Of a stretch of 64,000 bases of DNA, positions 11,417 to 23,745 are shown piece after piece. The notes under the pieces are model-generated. The model was not told where the DNA came from, made no database searches, and saw only the letters and a list, made by a program, of their open reading frames with translations. The stretch spans positions 27,143,998-27,207,997 of the forward strand of contig JASXTE010000017.1 of NCBI GenBank assembly GCA_030280995.1, in the 5' to 3' direction. This stretch comes from Hemileia vastatrix (taxonomy: Eukaryota > Basidiomycota > Pucciniomycetes > Pucciniales > Zaghouaniaceae). A program made the translations under genes and the position numbers. The first letter of the stretch is position 1. Each line of letters begins with the position of its first letter.

Positions 11417-13846
11417 TTAATTTATTGAAAGGCTATGTTTAGCAAAAAAAGGTGATACTGGCTGAATGGAGCTCCAGTGATTAAGAAAATCTGCAGAAAT
11501 AGCCCTAGCAATTCCCGGAGGACTTGGGGTATCAAATTTTAAAGGAAATGGATCACACTTGCCTATAAAAGGTTTTATTAATGTTAAAATATAGTTATTT
11601 AAATTTTTCCAAATTATTTCTTCCATCAAATGATTTTTTTTTTCATGTAAATTAAGAAACTTAACTTCTGATATTACCTCCAAGCAATCAGCTGCTGAAG
11701 CCAATCTATGATCTTGAGAGCTCAGAAATAAACCACGGACACCAACAATTATATAGAATGTGAAAGATTGATATCGGTGGTGGGAGTATTCAGAATTTAT
11801 TTTGTTTAGTGCAGCCTTTTGTTTCTCTCTCATTATAGTCAGTTCAGTATTTTCGTTTTTCTCACTTGATTGTTGAGCTTCACTAGTCTTGCCACTTGAT
11901 ATTTTAGCAGCACAATATTTTGATTTAAGAATGATAATTGACATAATTATATCAATGATAATATTGCTGATTTGAAGAAGAGTTGACATTGATATATCAC
12001 GGGTTTGAAGTGCAGTGGGACCAACTTCTAAGCCATCAGAAATTGGACTCTTCAGATTTGAAAGGTGAGCTAGAAGCTGAAGACCACGTTCAATTGGACA
12101 ATCTGAGTTAATGTTTTGATGTGATGGAAGCTGGCTGAATTCATGTGCGGTCAGATAAAGTGAAGATGATATAAGAGATACCCATGAAGAACGGCAGTGG
12201 TCACTTGGGATCATTAATCTCATGAGCATTCGGATAAGATTGGATTCAGGGTGATCCGTTTTCTTTGTTGAGGAAAGAATTTCAGTATTTAAACCATCAG
12301 GATCACATAAATCTTCCATTTTTTTGAAATCAATATTATCGAGTACCCATAGCTGTGAGCTATCAATCTCTAAAAAAATATTTGCTACAAAAGGAAAAAA
12401 AAAATAAGTAAAAGAACAAAAGTCAAGACTAAAAATTATGGTAACTTACATAACTCAGTAAGTTTTGAAAGCCAATCTTCTCCACAAGATTTTTCCCAAT
12501 GAAAAGTAAACATTGGAATATTTGACATGGGTTCTTGGGAATAAGTAGAAGAGCGTAATTCTAGGAGAGTAACAATTTCCAACCACGACCTGAGGACCTT
12601 TGCCGTGCTGATTCTACCTTTATAAAAATTATGAATTTTACAGAATTCCTCCTGCAAATCAGATTCTTTTAGAACTGAGGGTGAATAAGTTAGAGGTTTT
12701 TTGGATATCTTGATTGGAGTTGATTTCATTGGTAGAGAAGCTTTCAGAATGGTCAAAGTAGGTAATTTAGGAGGTGATGGGTATTGCTTCTTAGAAATGA
12801 AGGAATTTGGTGATGAGCTGTTTGAATCATCATCTTTATCAAACATATCAACATGTCTTGAAGAAGATTTTAAACTTTGCTTTTTTTGATGAACAAGCAT
12901 AGCTTCATATTCTGATAGTTGATCATCGCTATTTTCATTGCTCTTTTCATCATCTTCATCAGGGAGAGGGCGTTTATGGATGGAACAATCTACAGCAGGT
13001 GAGTTTCTGGTACAAAATATCAAAAGAAAGATAAAAAGTACAATATGTAAGCAATAAAAGAGATATATGATTGAATTTTAAAGATAAAAGAATAACAATA
13101 AAAAAAAAGGAAACAAGAATATACTCATTATCAAAACCTTTGCTTTTTTTTGAGATTTATTATTTGATACATCAGAAAATTCATTAGCAGAAGCCGGTTT
13201 AATACGTCGAACAAAAGAGGAGCCTTGGGATAATCTCTTTTTCTTGGAGCGGATAACAGGTGTTTCAAGATTTTCCTTAGAAGTTGAAGCATGAGTTGAA
13301 GCTGATGGTTCATCTGTCTCATCATCATCCCTAATGACAATGACTTCATCAGGAGGAATCATACCCTCCTCATAAGCTACAAATATATATGAAGAAAAAA
13401 AAATATTAATAATCTTATCTACTAATTTAAAAGGAGACAAAAAAGGTGATGAACATACATTTTTCAAGGCTTTTCACATATTGGAGTAATTCATTACAAG
13501 GGTTAGATAAATATGAAGGAGAAGGATTATTGTTAAGGATCTTGACAAGCTCTTCTGTTTTATCTCTAGCCAATTCAAGTAAATTGCAATACTGAACTCT
13601 TGTTATTTCCTGCCTCTCATTGCTAAGTACAGGAGGGTTAGGTGCCATGCCATGTGGCAGACATGGTGCAAGCTCAAAAGCTTCAAAGCGAGTATCAATC
13701 AGAGAGTGGGATGAAACACATTTGGGTGCTGGAAAATCAAATTTTTGAAAAAAAAAGATATAGAACATAAGTGAAATATATAAATTAAGAGAGAGGAACA
13801 TGATATACATACAAAGTGGAGGTGTAGGATTTTGTATACTAGACAT
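11417..13846 (-). CDS. Unknown 687-aa protein, five exons
   Basis: Five exons on the minus strand, 13846-13813, 13728-13459, 13376-13125, 12989-12450 and 12384-11417, join in frame with GT...AG introns of 65-135 bases to 687 residues. I do not recognise the family. The N-terminal third has short helical segments. The middle is low-complexity and charged, with acidic runs (IRDDDETDE, DEDDEKSNEN), serines and basic patches such as SKKKRLS that could act as nuclear localisation signals. The C-terminal half from about residue 330 is more regular and mostly helical, with tryptophans and a hydrophobic stretch (IIIDIIMSIIILK) that looks like a buried helix. No catalytic signature. Its intactness and position between the Tet-like gene and the transposase suggest a nuclear accessory function for the element; that is inference. 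Confidence 0.72.
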
Positions 13847-14880
13847 ATTGATTAATGAATATTAAAAAAAAGTATTCGATATCAAAAAATTATGATGTAA
13901 TATGATGAATAATTATAAGAAACTCTATTCTAGAAAATTGAAGTTGATATTTTAATAGGATAAAAAATTGAATAAGATTAAAATTAAAGTGAGGATGAAA
14001 GAAACAGAAAACATAAAGAGGGGGATTTTATATTATTTGAGCTTTTTTTAACATGTATTATTCATAGTGGGGTAAACTGAGTAACATGCTAAATCACAAT
14101 CTGTTTATATTGAAGCGAAATTTGATGTAGCTAACAGAAAATACTAGTAATTCTTTGGGGACTTTTAGTGTGAAAAACAAATAATAACAAATTTATATCC
14201 CATATTCAAATTGCCACGGGTAAATACAAAATTTTTTAAATTAGAATTTACTCCTAAACAATGGAGATACACTTAATTAGTATATTATATGAAAAAAAAG
14301 GATAATCCTTTATGAATATTTGTTAAATTTAATTTCAGATGACAATGCGAGATTCACATATATACTGATATGCCTCATCAAACAAGAAATGAATTATAAA
14401 TATAAAATTGGTAACATTAGAATTTAAGATAAGAATTTGTTTTTTAAGTGACAGGAGGAGTGTCAGGCTAGGGTGTGGGCACCGTGACCAAACCTTTGAT
14501 AAACTTGGATACAACTAAGGGAAAAAAAAAATTGAATAGTTTTATTTTGCAATATATCTTAGTCTGCACAAGATATTGCATTGTTGTCCCGAACTATACC
14601 AAAATTGTTACTTTTCAAAAGTTATAGGACTACTAAGTTGATAAAATATTATTATGAATCACCCAATGAAATACCTTAAGCAACATTCAAAATTATTAAA
14701 ATATTAATATTCAATTTGAGATTTGGATTAGCTAATTTTTCACAACTTACCACAGTTTTGATTAATATAATAAAACTTGAAAAAAATTGTTGAGATAACC
14801 TAGAAATGGGTGCAAGAAAATGATGAAACATATGACTTGAAACTTAACTCATACACTATTGATAAACTTCATGGATCCTG
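13847..14880. other. Upstream region of the 687-aa gene
   Basis: AT-rich non-coding DNA between the 687-aa gene and the palindrome array. It should contain the promoter of that gene; no clear motif seen. Confidence 0.5.
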
Positions 14881-16816
14881 ATTAATTTCTATCGAAATTA
14901 ATTTTGAGACTAGCATATTGAATTTTAGCTATGACCAAGTACTGTAAGTGCCATGGTTTGTATTCAATATATTGGTGTTGAAATTAATTTTGATAGGAAT
15001 CAACAAGTATCAGATGGCACCATGCATGAAACACTGACAGAAACCATCAAATTTATGAGGCAATGAACCTCATAATTTCGATCGAAATTAATATAGACCC
15101 CTGCATATTGAATACAAGCCATTTCACATGGACTACACAGACATAGATAAAATTCAACATGCATGGCTTAATATTAATTTTGATCGAAATTAACCAAGGC
15201 ATTAAAACATCAATTTTTATATGGTGTACTTGATCAAACCAGTTTATCTAACTGCTTAGCTTACCTATACTTATAGGAATTTTATGCATAGTCCATGTCC
15301 ATATTAATTTCAATCGAAATTAATGTTGACTAATACATAATGAATACATGCTATGCCACTTACACTTTCCAGGCATAGCTACCATTAAATATGCCAGTAT
15401 CAAAAATTAATTTCGATCGAAATTAATGAGCATGATAATCATGAATTTCTGGAGTCAACTGCTTATTTTTATGCATGGTGCCTTGCCAACATTAATTTCG
15501 ATCGAAATTACTTTTGATACTGGCATATTGCATGTATATATGCCTGGAAAGTGTAAGTGGCATAGTGTGTATTCATTATGTATTGGTCAACATTAATTTT
15601 GATCGAATTTAATGTTGACATTTGCATATTGAACCCAAGCCAGAAAACAACCCAGAAGATTCTTCATAAAACTTCCCATTAATTTCGATCGAAATTAAGG
15701 CTGACCATATACATATTGAATGGTAGTTATATCTGGTCTGAGTAAGTGGAGATTACTTATATTCAATATGTATTGGTCAACATTAATTTTGATCAAAATT
15801 AATGAGAATTTTGATCATGAACTGTTTCAGTCAGTTAGTTGTTTCAATGCATAATGGCATTCCAACATTAATTTTGATCAAAATTAATGTTGAAATGATA
15901 TAATGCTTTTTTGCATGACATGTAAAGGACGGCAAGTATTTTTAAGTATTGAAATTTACTATACATGTTGAGGGTAAATATAAAATTTACATATCCATAT
16001 TAATTTCTATAAAAATTAATGTTGACCAATACATAATAAATAGTAAATATGCCTGGCTAGTGTAAGTGGCATAGCTTTTTTTCAATCTGCACTTGGCAAC
16101 ATTAATTTCGATCGAAATTAAGGTTCATGATTATCATCAATTTATTCAGTCAGTTGCTTACTGTTATGCATGGTAACATGTCAACATTAATTTTAATAAA
16201 AATTGAATTTGACATGCTACCAAGCATTTTTATGTAAGATGAAAAGTAGGGCACTCTATTGTTAAGTAAACACATTACAATGCATATTGAGCATGTAAAT
16301 ATCATTTACACATTAATATTAATTTCAATCAAAATTAATGTTGACCAATAAACATTGAACACAAGCTTTACAACTTACACACACCAGATATAACTACCAT
16401 TCAATATGTATATGGTGCTCACTAATTTTGATCAAAATTAATGAGCAGTTTTATGAAGAATTTTTTGGGTCGTTTGCTGGTTTGGGTTCAATATGAAAAT
16501 GTCAATATTAAATTCTATTGAAATTAATGTTGACCAATACGTAATGAATACACACTATTCCACTTACACTTTCCAGGAATAGACACCATGCAATATGCCA
16601 GTATCAAAAGTAATTTCGATCGAAATTAATGTTGGCAAGGCACCATGCATAAAAATAAGCAGTTGACCTCCAGAAATTCATGATTATCATGCTCATTAAT
16701 TTCGATCAAAATTAATTTTTGATACTGGCATATTTAATGGTAGCAATGCCTGGCAAGTATAAGTGGCATAGCGTGTATTCACCATGTATTGGTCAACATT
16801 AAATTCGATTGAAATT
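14881..16816. repeat. Palindrome-punctuated array with modules in both orientations
   Basis: About 20 copies of a 22-bp palindrome (ideal form ATTAATTTCGATCGAAATTA plus AT) occur every 70-130 bases, for example at 14881, 15172, 15302, 15406, 15487, 15677, 15781, 15866, 16100, 16420, 16612, 16695 and 16796. Spacers fall into a few recurring modules. One with CCACTTACACTTTCCAGGCA lies forward at about 15323-15405 and 16527-16608 and reversed at 15510-15590 and 16715-16798. A second (CATGATAATCATGAATTTCT) is forward at 15428-15487 and reversed at 16630-16695. At large scale 15302-15783 and 16338-16816 are inverted arms. No reading frame. Possible replication, binding or recombination platform; function unknown. 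Confidence 0.85.
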
Positions 16817-16892
16817 AATATGGATACATAAATGTGACATAAAGAGGTATGGACCATCAATTTGTTGAAAATACATTTTTATATCTCATACA

Positions 16893-17724
16893 CACCACGC
16901 AATATGGGGGGCGGACTTGCTAGCAAGTCCGCAACCTTGAACCCTAATTCATATCTTTTGAGCACACATTGAGGAAGTGATGAAACCATCATGAAGAAGT
17001 ATTGAATTTACTTTGAACACAAATGGGGCTACAAGGGCTGGAAAGGCTGGAGAGAGGGGTGAGGAGGGGTGTATGGGGTAGCGAAAAGGTTGGGAAAGAG
17101 TTGGAAGGGAAGATTAAGGGTTCCGAGGCATTTTAAATGAAGAAAAGGGTCTGGGAGAGGTTGAGAGGGGTGAAATGGGGATCAAAAGAGGATGGCATAA
17201 AATGGGGCTGGGAGGATAGCGAAAGGCATGGGAAGGGAAGACAAGCATGTGTTGATAGAATTGAAAGGGATGGAGATTGGTGCAAACAGAGTGTGAAAAT
17301 AGGAGGATGAACTCTGTTCTTCGGGCAAAGAACAGAGTTCACTTCCATAAAATATTAGCTGAAACAAAACAGAGTGTGAAAATAGGAGGATGAACTCTGT
17401 TCTTCGGGCGAAGAACAGAGTTCACTTCCATAAAATAGTAGCTGAAACATAGTTTTCAATTCTGTAAAAACAGTTTGTAGGTAATAGAAAAAGTCACTGA
17501 TCTTCAAAAAATACTTTGCATTGAGTAGACTCATGGAATGATTTTTTTCTGGCTTCCATTCAGTTATCCTCACACTTTCACTATGTTTTCAATATAGATC
17601 CATTGTTATTTGTGTGATACTTCAAGTGAAAGTTCAGTATTACTTCAGTCTGAGTTCCATCTGATTTCCATCTGACTTCAAGTTGCGGACTTGCTAGCAA
17701 GTCCTCCCCCTATATTGTGTGGTG
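16893..17724. mobile_element. Non-autonomous CACTA element, copy 2 (832 bp)
   Basis: Near-identical to 4639-5469, with the same CACCACGCAATA terminus, GGACTTGCTAGCAAGTCC palindromes and duplicated 14-bp-stem hairpin unit. It has a different 3-bp target duplication, ACA (16890-16892 and 17725-17727), so this is an independent insertion. It lies at the edge of the palindrome array. Confidence 0.9.
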
Positions 17725-17868
17725 ACATTATTTGTTTTTCTTAAATAAAATGTTACTCTCTCTCATATCACTTTATAACATTTACCAAGCTGCTTTGAAA
17801 AAAAACAGAATACATAAAATTCAATATAAGATAGCTATATTACACAGAAGATCACCGTTATACCTAAG

Positions 17869-19552
17869 TTATGATGATGTTGATGCTCTATTAATTGATT
17901 CCCAAATCTTTACCAGATCAATATCAGCTCCAACCCCAAGTGACTCACGTTCATTCACAGATAATCCTTGCAAAAATGTTGCTGAATAGCAATTCTTGGG
18001 GAGGTATTTGGGAACATTGAATATACCATTTTGTGCAACTGTCCTTTCTGATGACCGTGAATATGTTTTTAATGCTGATTTTTTTTGAGCTGGTGTATGG
18101 GCTAAGGTCCTTTGTCATCTTATCCATTTTTTTAAACAAATCATTGAGTTCAGGATTTCGCCATCCAGGAATAGCTCGGATAGGTGCAGTTGGGGGCTGG
18201 TGCTGGGCCTTCCTCGATATCAGAGATGCACCTAGTATCATGAAAAAGCACAACAAAACCTGGCACATCACTGCAGAGATCTCTTGCTAACTTGTAGCGT
18301 GCACTAGCAATCTGATTCCAACTAAATCAGCTTCATAATAACAAAAAGCAAAGTAAAATTAAAAACTTACCTTGGTCCGATAACGTTTTACTTGTGCCCT
18401 TGCCCTCTTTTCAATCTTTTCTCTTGCTACCCTTTCCTCTTCTTGCCCAAACAACCTTATCATCTCCTTCCCCTTATTAACTACCCATTTCTCAATAACT
18501 CATTGAGTGAACTGAAGCTTTGACTGATCGATTGTATTCAAGGTGGTGAGCCATCTGGTACAGTGGTCGCATACTATGCTTCCCATGACTTGATTCCAAG
18601 TTGATTCTGAAAAAATCACGGCAAGTCCAATCAAACGCGAATTTCCGAAAACCTTTTTCTTGCAATTCACGTTCTAAGTTTCTTTTGACAGAAAGTGGGA
18701 TCGGTGCTCCTCCTTTAGTCCTCGAGGCTCAGGTGGCTGGAAAAAATTTGGGTAGTCAAATTTTGGATCGCAAGAAGGCTATAGAATTGGTTATCAGAAA
18801 TTGTCGATCAGATGCAGAATTGGCACGGTTAGAAGATTGGGACTTGGGTTAGGACAGTTTGAATGGTTTTTAGTTTGAATTGGCTCCAATCTTTCCAATT
18901 TTCAATCTCCAAAGGTGTTGGGCTCGCAGGATATTTTGATATTTGTGTTGGTCCCCCAAGACAATACTTCAGAAAGTGGTAAATATTTCTATTTAGACTG
19001 TCCGAGCTCCTGGGAACATCATTCCTTCTAACTAAGCCTCTTACAGCCCTTAACCCCCGTTCTCGCTCATGAGACTCTGCTGAATTGAGTCTGTGGTAAT
19101 CACTGATACCCATAATGATTGAGGGATTCACTAACAATTCAAATAAGTTAATTAAATTGGTTATTTTTTCAATAAAAGAATACACTACAAATTTTACTTA
19201 CCTGCTCCACTTTGTGCTTGCTCCTTGGTTAGGCTGAGCAGATGATGATTGGTCTCCCGAAAAATTCCCTCAATACTTCACTAGCCCAATCTCTTCTAGC
19301 TGATCAGCTTGCTGATCAGCACTTTCAGAAGCAGAAGGATGATTGGGATTAAAATTTCTCGGTTCTGAATGAGACTCTTGGCCTGGATTGAGATTAGGTG
19401 GTGGGTTAGGATTAGGTGGTACAGATTGAGATGCATCTGGAGGTGGATCAGCAGAGGGTGGTGGAGGAGTATTTCCAGTATTAGTATGTTGAGGCGGAAA
19501 AACAATCAGAATTGGTTGGGTCAACAGACATCCCTTCAAAATTATCATCCAT
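17869..19552 (-). pseudogene. Decayed accessory gene of the giant element, downstream of Tnp2
   Basis: Conserved-looking coding blocks lie on the minus strand but do not form one frame. From 5' to 3': a start near 19552 (MDDNFEGMSVDP), a proline/serine-rich block (PPPPSADPPPDASQ), then past an in-frame TGA to a donor near 19203; a block with ISDYHRLNSAESHERERG and WKDWSQFKLK (19160-18830); a helical, charged block (EEERVAREKIEKRARAQVKR, 18600-18370) preceded by another in-frame TGA; a block with GWRNPELNDLFKKMDKM (18210-18080); and a tail ending GADIDLVKIWESI with stop at 17869. Exon limits are only partly resolvable. I do not recognise the family. Same strand as Tnp2 and just downstream, so a CACTA accessory protein is plausible. 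Confidence 0.5.
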
Positions 19553-19978
19553 AATGAACTGTAATAAAATAAAATAAAATAAAAATAATCAGTTGTTAAA
19601 ATTTATACCTATCAAAGCTAAAGTAAAAAAAGATACTATGTATATAGTCTTGCAAACGTGTATGTTCTCTTGTCGAAAAATAAAGTGAATAATATATAGC
19701 TATCAGCTAAAGTTGGAAGGTCAAACTATTTATAGTAGATGAATGAGCAAGAAGATCATTCATTAAGTAAAAATTTTATCATATTTCTCATTATCATGAT
19801 TTTATTTCTTTCATTCTTACATTTAAGATAAAAATGACTCATTGAAAGCATGGGTTCTCTCGCAATAAAAGCAACCAAAGTAATTGTTCACTGGTTTATG
19901 ATAAGGTAAGTTGGATGCATTGCATTTTTTAATCGAGCATTGAATTATTTCTTTCACCATTTACAAATATCACCAATC

Positions 19979-21827
19979 CTACAAATTTCCCCAATCCCAA
20001 ATTAACACAAAGATGTTAGTCAACAGAAAATAAATTTGATTAATTTTTTCACTCACTACTGTCTGCAGTCCAATGGCAGTGACAACCTCGTCTTTGATTC
20101 CAAACATTCCTTTTTTGTGCTCGACAGTAGCTGCATGTCCAATTATTGCATCTTTCTTAATCACAATTTGAGTTGCTTTGGCTACTCTTACTAACCGACA
20201 ATGCACTTGTGGGAAAAGCTCATAGGGATCCTTTGATGTTTCTTCTGGACGGAGCTCTTTGAAAGGACTTACTATTAAATATATTTGATCAATCTCTTCC
20301 TTTGATCTGAAAAGATCATCAATTTGCCCAAACTGGCTATCTTTTCCATAGTAGAATTCAATTGTTGAATTAGCAATGTGTCGATGGTAACTAGTAAACC
20401 TCTTTCCATGTATCAATATGCTTGCTACATTTTCAACTACCCGATCCCCACTTTTCTCCGATGGTGTCAAAGCCCGTCTTGAAGTTTCTTTTCCCATTCG
20501 TGCCCTTACCCATTTAGTAAATAATGCCATACTTAGATGGATCCATTTGTTTTGTTTATCGAGATGAATATGGATTTTTTTAGTCTCACATTGATCATTA
20601 TCTTCAGCTTCACCAAGATCTAATACCCTAGACTTCCAATACCAATGTTTGAGCATTGTTAGCGGTATCTCTCCTGTGGTAAATATTAATAAATTAGCAC
20701 AGCTGAGTTTTTAAATCATTTCTTACAAACATTACATACGTGGATGGTGATTGTTTGGAATTTCAGATAATATATGATTCACCCGCTCTCCAGACCAAGT
20801 AGCTGTACCTGATGGTGGACCAAGACGCTTTATCATTTCAGGATAATGTTGAGTGATATGCAGATTTGGCTTTGCATTAATATTCTTCCAACCCTCTTCA
20901 AGGCACTCACGATACTCTAACAGAAATTGATCTAGATCTTTAAGCTCATTAGTCTGTATATTTTTTAATGTCAAAAAATTGGTGATCGAGCATAATGTTA
21001 CAAGTGACTTGAGAAGATAATATTCTCTTGGTTTATCAGCTGAGGAAGCTGAAGATTCAGATTCTTTAAATTTTTCAAACCAAAGGGGTATAAGTGACAA
21101 AGGGAAGTAGAGAGTATACAGCATGTGCCATTCTGCTGCCTTGAGGGATCCTGCCTTTTTAGATCCTACTGATTTTGGAACTCGTGTTAGCCAGGAAGGT
21201 CTTCTTACTTGATCAATCATCTTCCATACAACCTGTAGCTCTGCTGCTGTGATTCGTGGATTACTACTACCTTCATTTTCTTTCTCCTTACCTTTCCTTT
21301 TATTTTCTTCATCTCTAGCTGTCTCATTTGATGAGTGAGATCCTTCACTCTGTGATATGCTAATGCTTCTTTGCCTTAAGTTATACAATCAATTCCTACT
21401 GTCACTGCTTTGAGACTGTACTGAGGCCACATCACTATATGGAGGAATAAATTTGGAGCTGGATGACCTACTCTGGCTTCTTGATCGATTCGTTCCCAAT
21501 CCTTCATTATCTAGTCCATGATGACTTGATGACTGTCTTGAACTCGTACGTCTTTGCCGCTTGTGCTGTCTCGTGTGTCCTGTATCATCATCATCATTAT
21601 TCGTGGTGCTTAATCTACTTCTACGTTTTTTCAAATGTTTGTGCAGTGAAGTATCAGAAAAGAAATCATCATCTTCTTCTCTTACATGCCAATTTTTATC
21701 CTTTTCCAGCTTTCTTTCTAGATCTTTTGCTGCATTTTGGATTTGAAAATAGCTTAGACTGTGATCTTTTAGGTTGCCAAGCATATGTGAATGCATAACA
21801 TCAATTGAGCAATATTCAGTTGGACGC
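19979..21827 (-). pseudogene. tnp2: Tnp2 transposase, C-terminal half (cut off by Ty3 element A)
   Basis: Continues the transposase begun at 36070. Directly after the duplicated 4-base target (21824-21827) the frame resumes with a segment containing SIDVMHSHMLGNLKDH, the Tnp2 counterpart of the usual DPMHN...LG block. Next come an acidic/serine-rich linker, then the typical C-terminal Tnp2 features: WKAEWHMLY-like (LKAAEWHMLYTLYFPLSLIP), ITQHYPEMIKRLGPPSG and ERVNHIL. An intron (20739-20674) joins to a last exon with FYYGKDSQFGQIDDLF and DPYELFPQVH; the end is near 19979. One in-frame TGA at 21391-21389 breaks this half, probably from CGA. The parts would have formed a CACTA transposase of roughly 1,050-1,100 residues acting in the nucleus on the CACCACAG termini. 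Confidence 0.85.
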
Positions 21828-22931
21828 TATGGTAAGGTAAACTCTTACAGTCGCCTTGCTGTAAGCAGAATCCGGAGGAGATATGTGGATTTAGCTGAAA
21901 ACCCCATCCTTCCAATAAAAATAACAAAGTAGGTGCTCTAAATCACTAAGCTAACCAATCTACTTAGATCTGATTGATAAAAAATAATGAAACTCTAAAA
22001 TAATTAACGCTTATTGAGATTTGAATAAAAGTGGCTGTTGATAAAAGAAATACTGATAACAACAATTAAGGTGTACCAGTGAAAGATCTGAAAAGATTGA
22101 CTTTTATGTTTTTATAATAATTTGAATTTTTATGAGACAGCAATAATCAAGTCCCAGCGACTAAGACCTTTCTAAAGATACCCTGTATGAAGTGTTATTT
22201 AAACTGTTGAATTGTATTTCTAAGATGTTATGTAAAAATAATAATGTTATAAGGGTATTACAAGTTATTTTAATTTGATGAGTAATAAAAAATGAGTCTG
22301 TGGTGGTTAAAGATTAAGCTGTATGATGTGTTTCCCCTTCTCAATTTCGAGTTTGAGAAGCGCTTAAGTATTCCTAGTCACGTGCCTAAGTTTTCCCCTC
22401 CAGAGCTCTTCCAGAGTCAATCCGGAGCCCGTCCGGAGTCCGTACGGAGTCCCTCCGGACTTCCGGACTCAATTTAGAACCTTAAAACTATAATAAAAAA
22501 ATCTAGAAAAATTACACATAATAGAGCTACTTCCCCTTTACATACCAAACTAATTTTCGTAGTCTGCGCAGCTCTAATTAACCCGTGAAAATTCATCAAA
22601 GTTAAGTAATTTTTGAAAACGTAAATATTTCTATAAAACTTTAAAATTCATTTAAAAATATAAGAAAAATAGTAAAAATTCTGGGAAAATTTCCCAAGGT
22701 TCTTGAGTGACTCGACTTAATACTTATAAATTTTTTTAGACCGTAAAAATAAGTTTTCTCCGTAAAATAAATTGTTTTCGTGTAGGCATTTGCTCGTGAC
22801 CAATTTCTTCATATTTAAAACTCCAATAAATTAAATAAAACCCTTTTATAAAAAATAATAACGCCAATCTTGCACGCCGTAATAACTCCATTTACATATT
22901 TAGGTGCCGTACTAAACTTTAGGCTACCACA
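21828..22931 (-). repeat. 3' LTR of element A
   Basis: 1,104 bp, starting TGTGGTAGCC and ending TTACCATA on the element strand. Pairs with 33433-34536. A 61-codon open frame inside both LTRs (22292-22477 and 33897-34082) is not considered a gene. Confidence 0.92.
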
Positions 22932-22943
22932 TCCTCCCTCCAA
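22932..22943 (-). promoter_or_regulatory. Polypurine tract of element A
   Basis: On the element strand GGAGGGAGGA directly precedes the 3' LTR, the usual primer site for plus-strand DNA synthesis. A similar tract precedes the LTR of family B at 53059-53069. Confidence 0.7.
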
Positions 22944-23054
22944 TCGAGAATGTCCCCATTCTTAAAACTTTGCATAAGTGGTCGAACACAATATTCATCT
23001 TTAACCTTCAACCACCATCTTCTTTAATCAACTATAAAATTCATCTTCATCAAT

Positions 23055-23745
23055 ATGTCTTCCAAAGAACTTGTCGCTCCATGTGAACTCTGCGCTCGAT
23101 ACCAGGTACCTTGTTTAATGTCCAACCCTAATCTTCCTGGCAGAACAGCTTGCGACTTATGCCGTGTGAAAAAAGTCAAATGCAACCGGCCAATAGTTCC
23201 TTCTAAAACAAACGTATATTTAGGACCAACAGCTCTCCCTGATCCCTCAACTTCTAAAAAGCAATCCAAAATTCCTGTCTTCTTAAAACGAATAAGATCA
23301 AAAACAGCTTCAAAAGTTCAATCTTCATCAACGGATCCCGGCCTAATTTTGCCTTCACAAGATCCTAATCCTATAACGCCAGTACCCCCAACTAACTTTG
23401 CTGAGACTATGTTTCCTGGCTCTAAATGTAAGACCCTATTTATCTTACTAAAAAAACTTTTAATCAAAATTGACTAAACCTATAACTTAATAACATATTT
23501 GACTTCTAGCTGTCGAAATAACCAACACTGATGATGTTGGTAGAGTGAAGACGGACTATATCAATCATTACCCAAATTTTCATCGCTATCTTTTTCTTGA
23601 CTTTACTAATGAGTTGAAACGAAAAATGCTGGCCTATTTTCAAGAAACTCCAGCTAATAACCATGAAGACCTCATGAAAAGAAGAATTTTAATGCAAAGC
23701 TTTGATAATGATGTTGAACAATTTCAAAGAAATTATCTTTTCTAA
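23055..23745 (+). CDS. Antisense twin-zinc-motif protein of element A (202 aa)
   Basis: Two exons, 23055-23427 and 23510-23745, join in frame through GTAAGA...CTAG to 202 residues, opposite in strand to gag-pol, starting 124 bases inside the 3' LTR. Residues 12-45 hold C-x2-C-x6-C-x12-C-x2-C-x6-C (CELCARYQVPC, then CDLCRVKKVKC). Each half has the spacing of a half Zn2Cys6 (GAL4-type) cluster, but the basic half comes second, the reverse of the canonical order. A Ser/Pro-rich linker follows, then a C-terminal helical domain (HYPNFHRYL...LAYFQETP...RRILMQSF). The C-terminal domain and the phase-1 intron are shared with the family-B proteins at 52375-52988 and 43915-44523. It is probably a nucleic-acid-binding accessory protein or regulator of the element. 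Intact. Confidence 0.8.

Noticed and set aside
14881..16816. CRISPR-like array
   Set aside because: Eukaryotic context with spliced genes; repeats are degenerate palindromes with variable spacing, spacers recur in both orientations, and there are no cas genes.
21463..21798. 111-codon plus-strand frame with His run
   Set aside because: Antisense to the acidic/serine-rich linker of Tnp2; the conserved Tnp2 protein on the other strand explains the sequence.
22292..22477. 61-codon frame in the LTR of element A (again at 33897-34082)
   Set aside because: Inside both LTRs, short, proline/serine-rich, no motif; best explained as LTR sequence.
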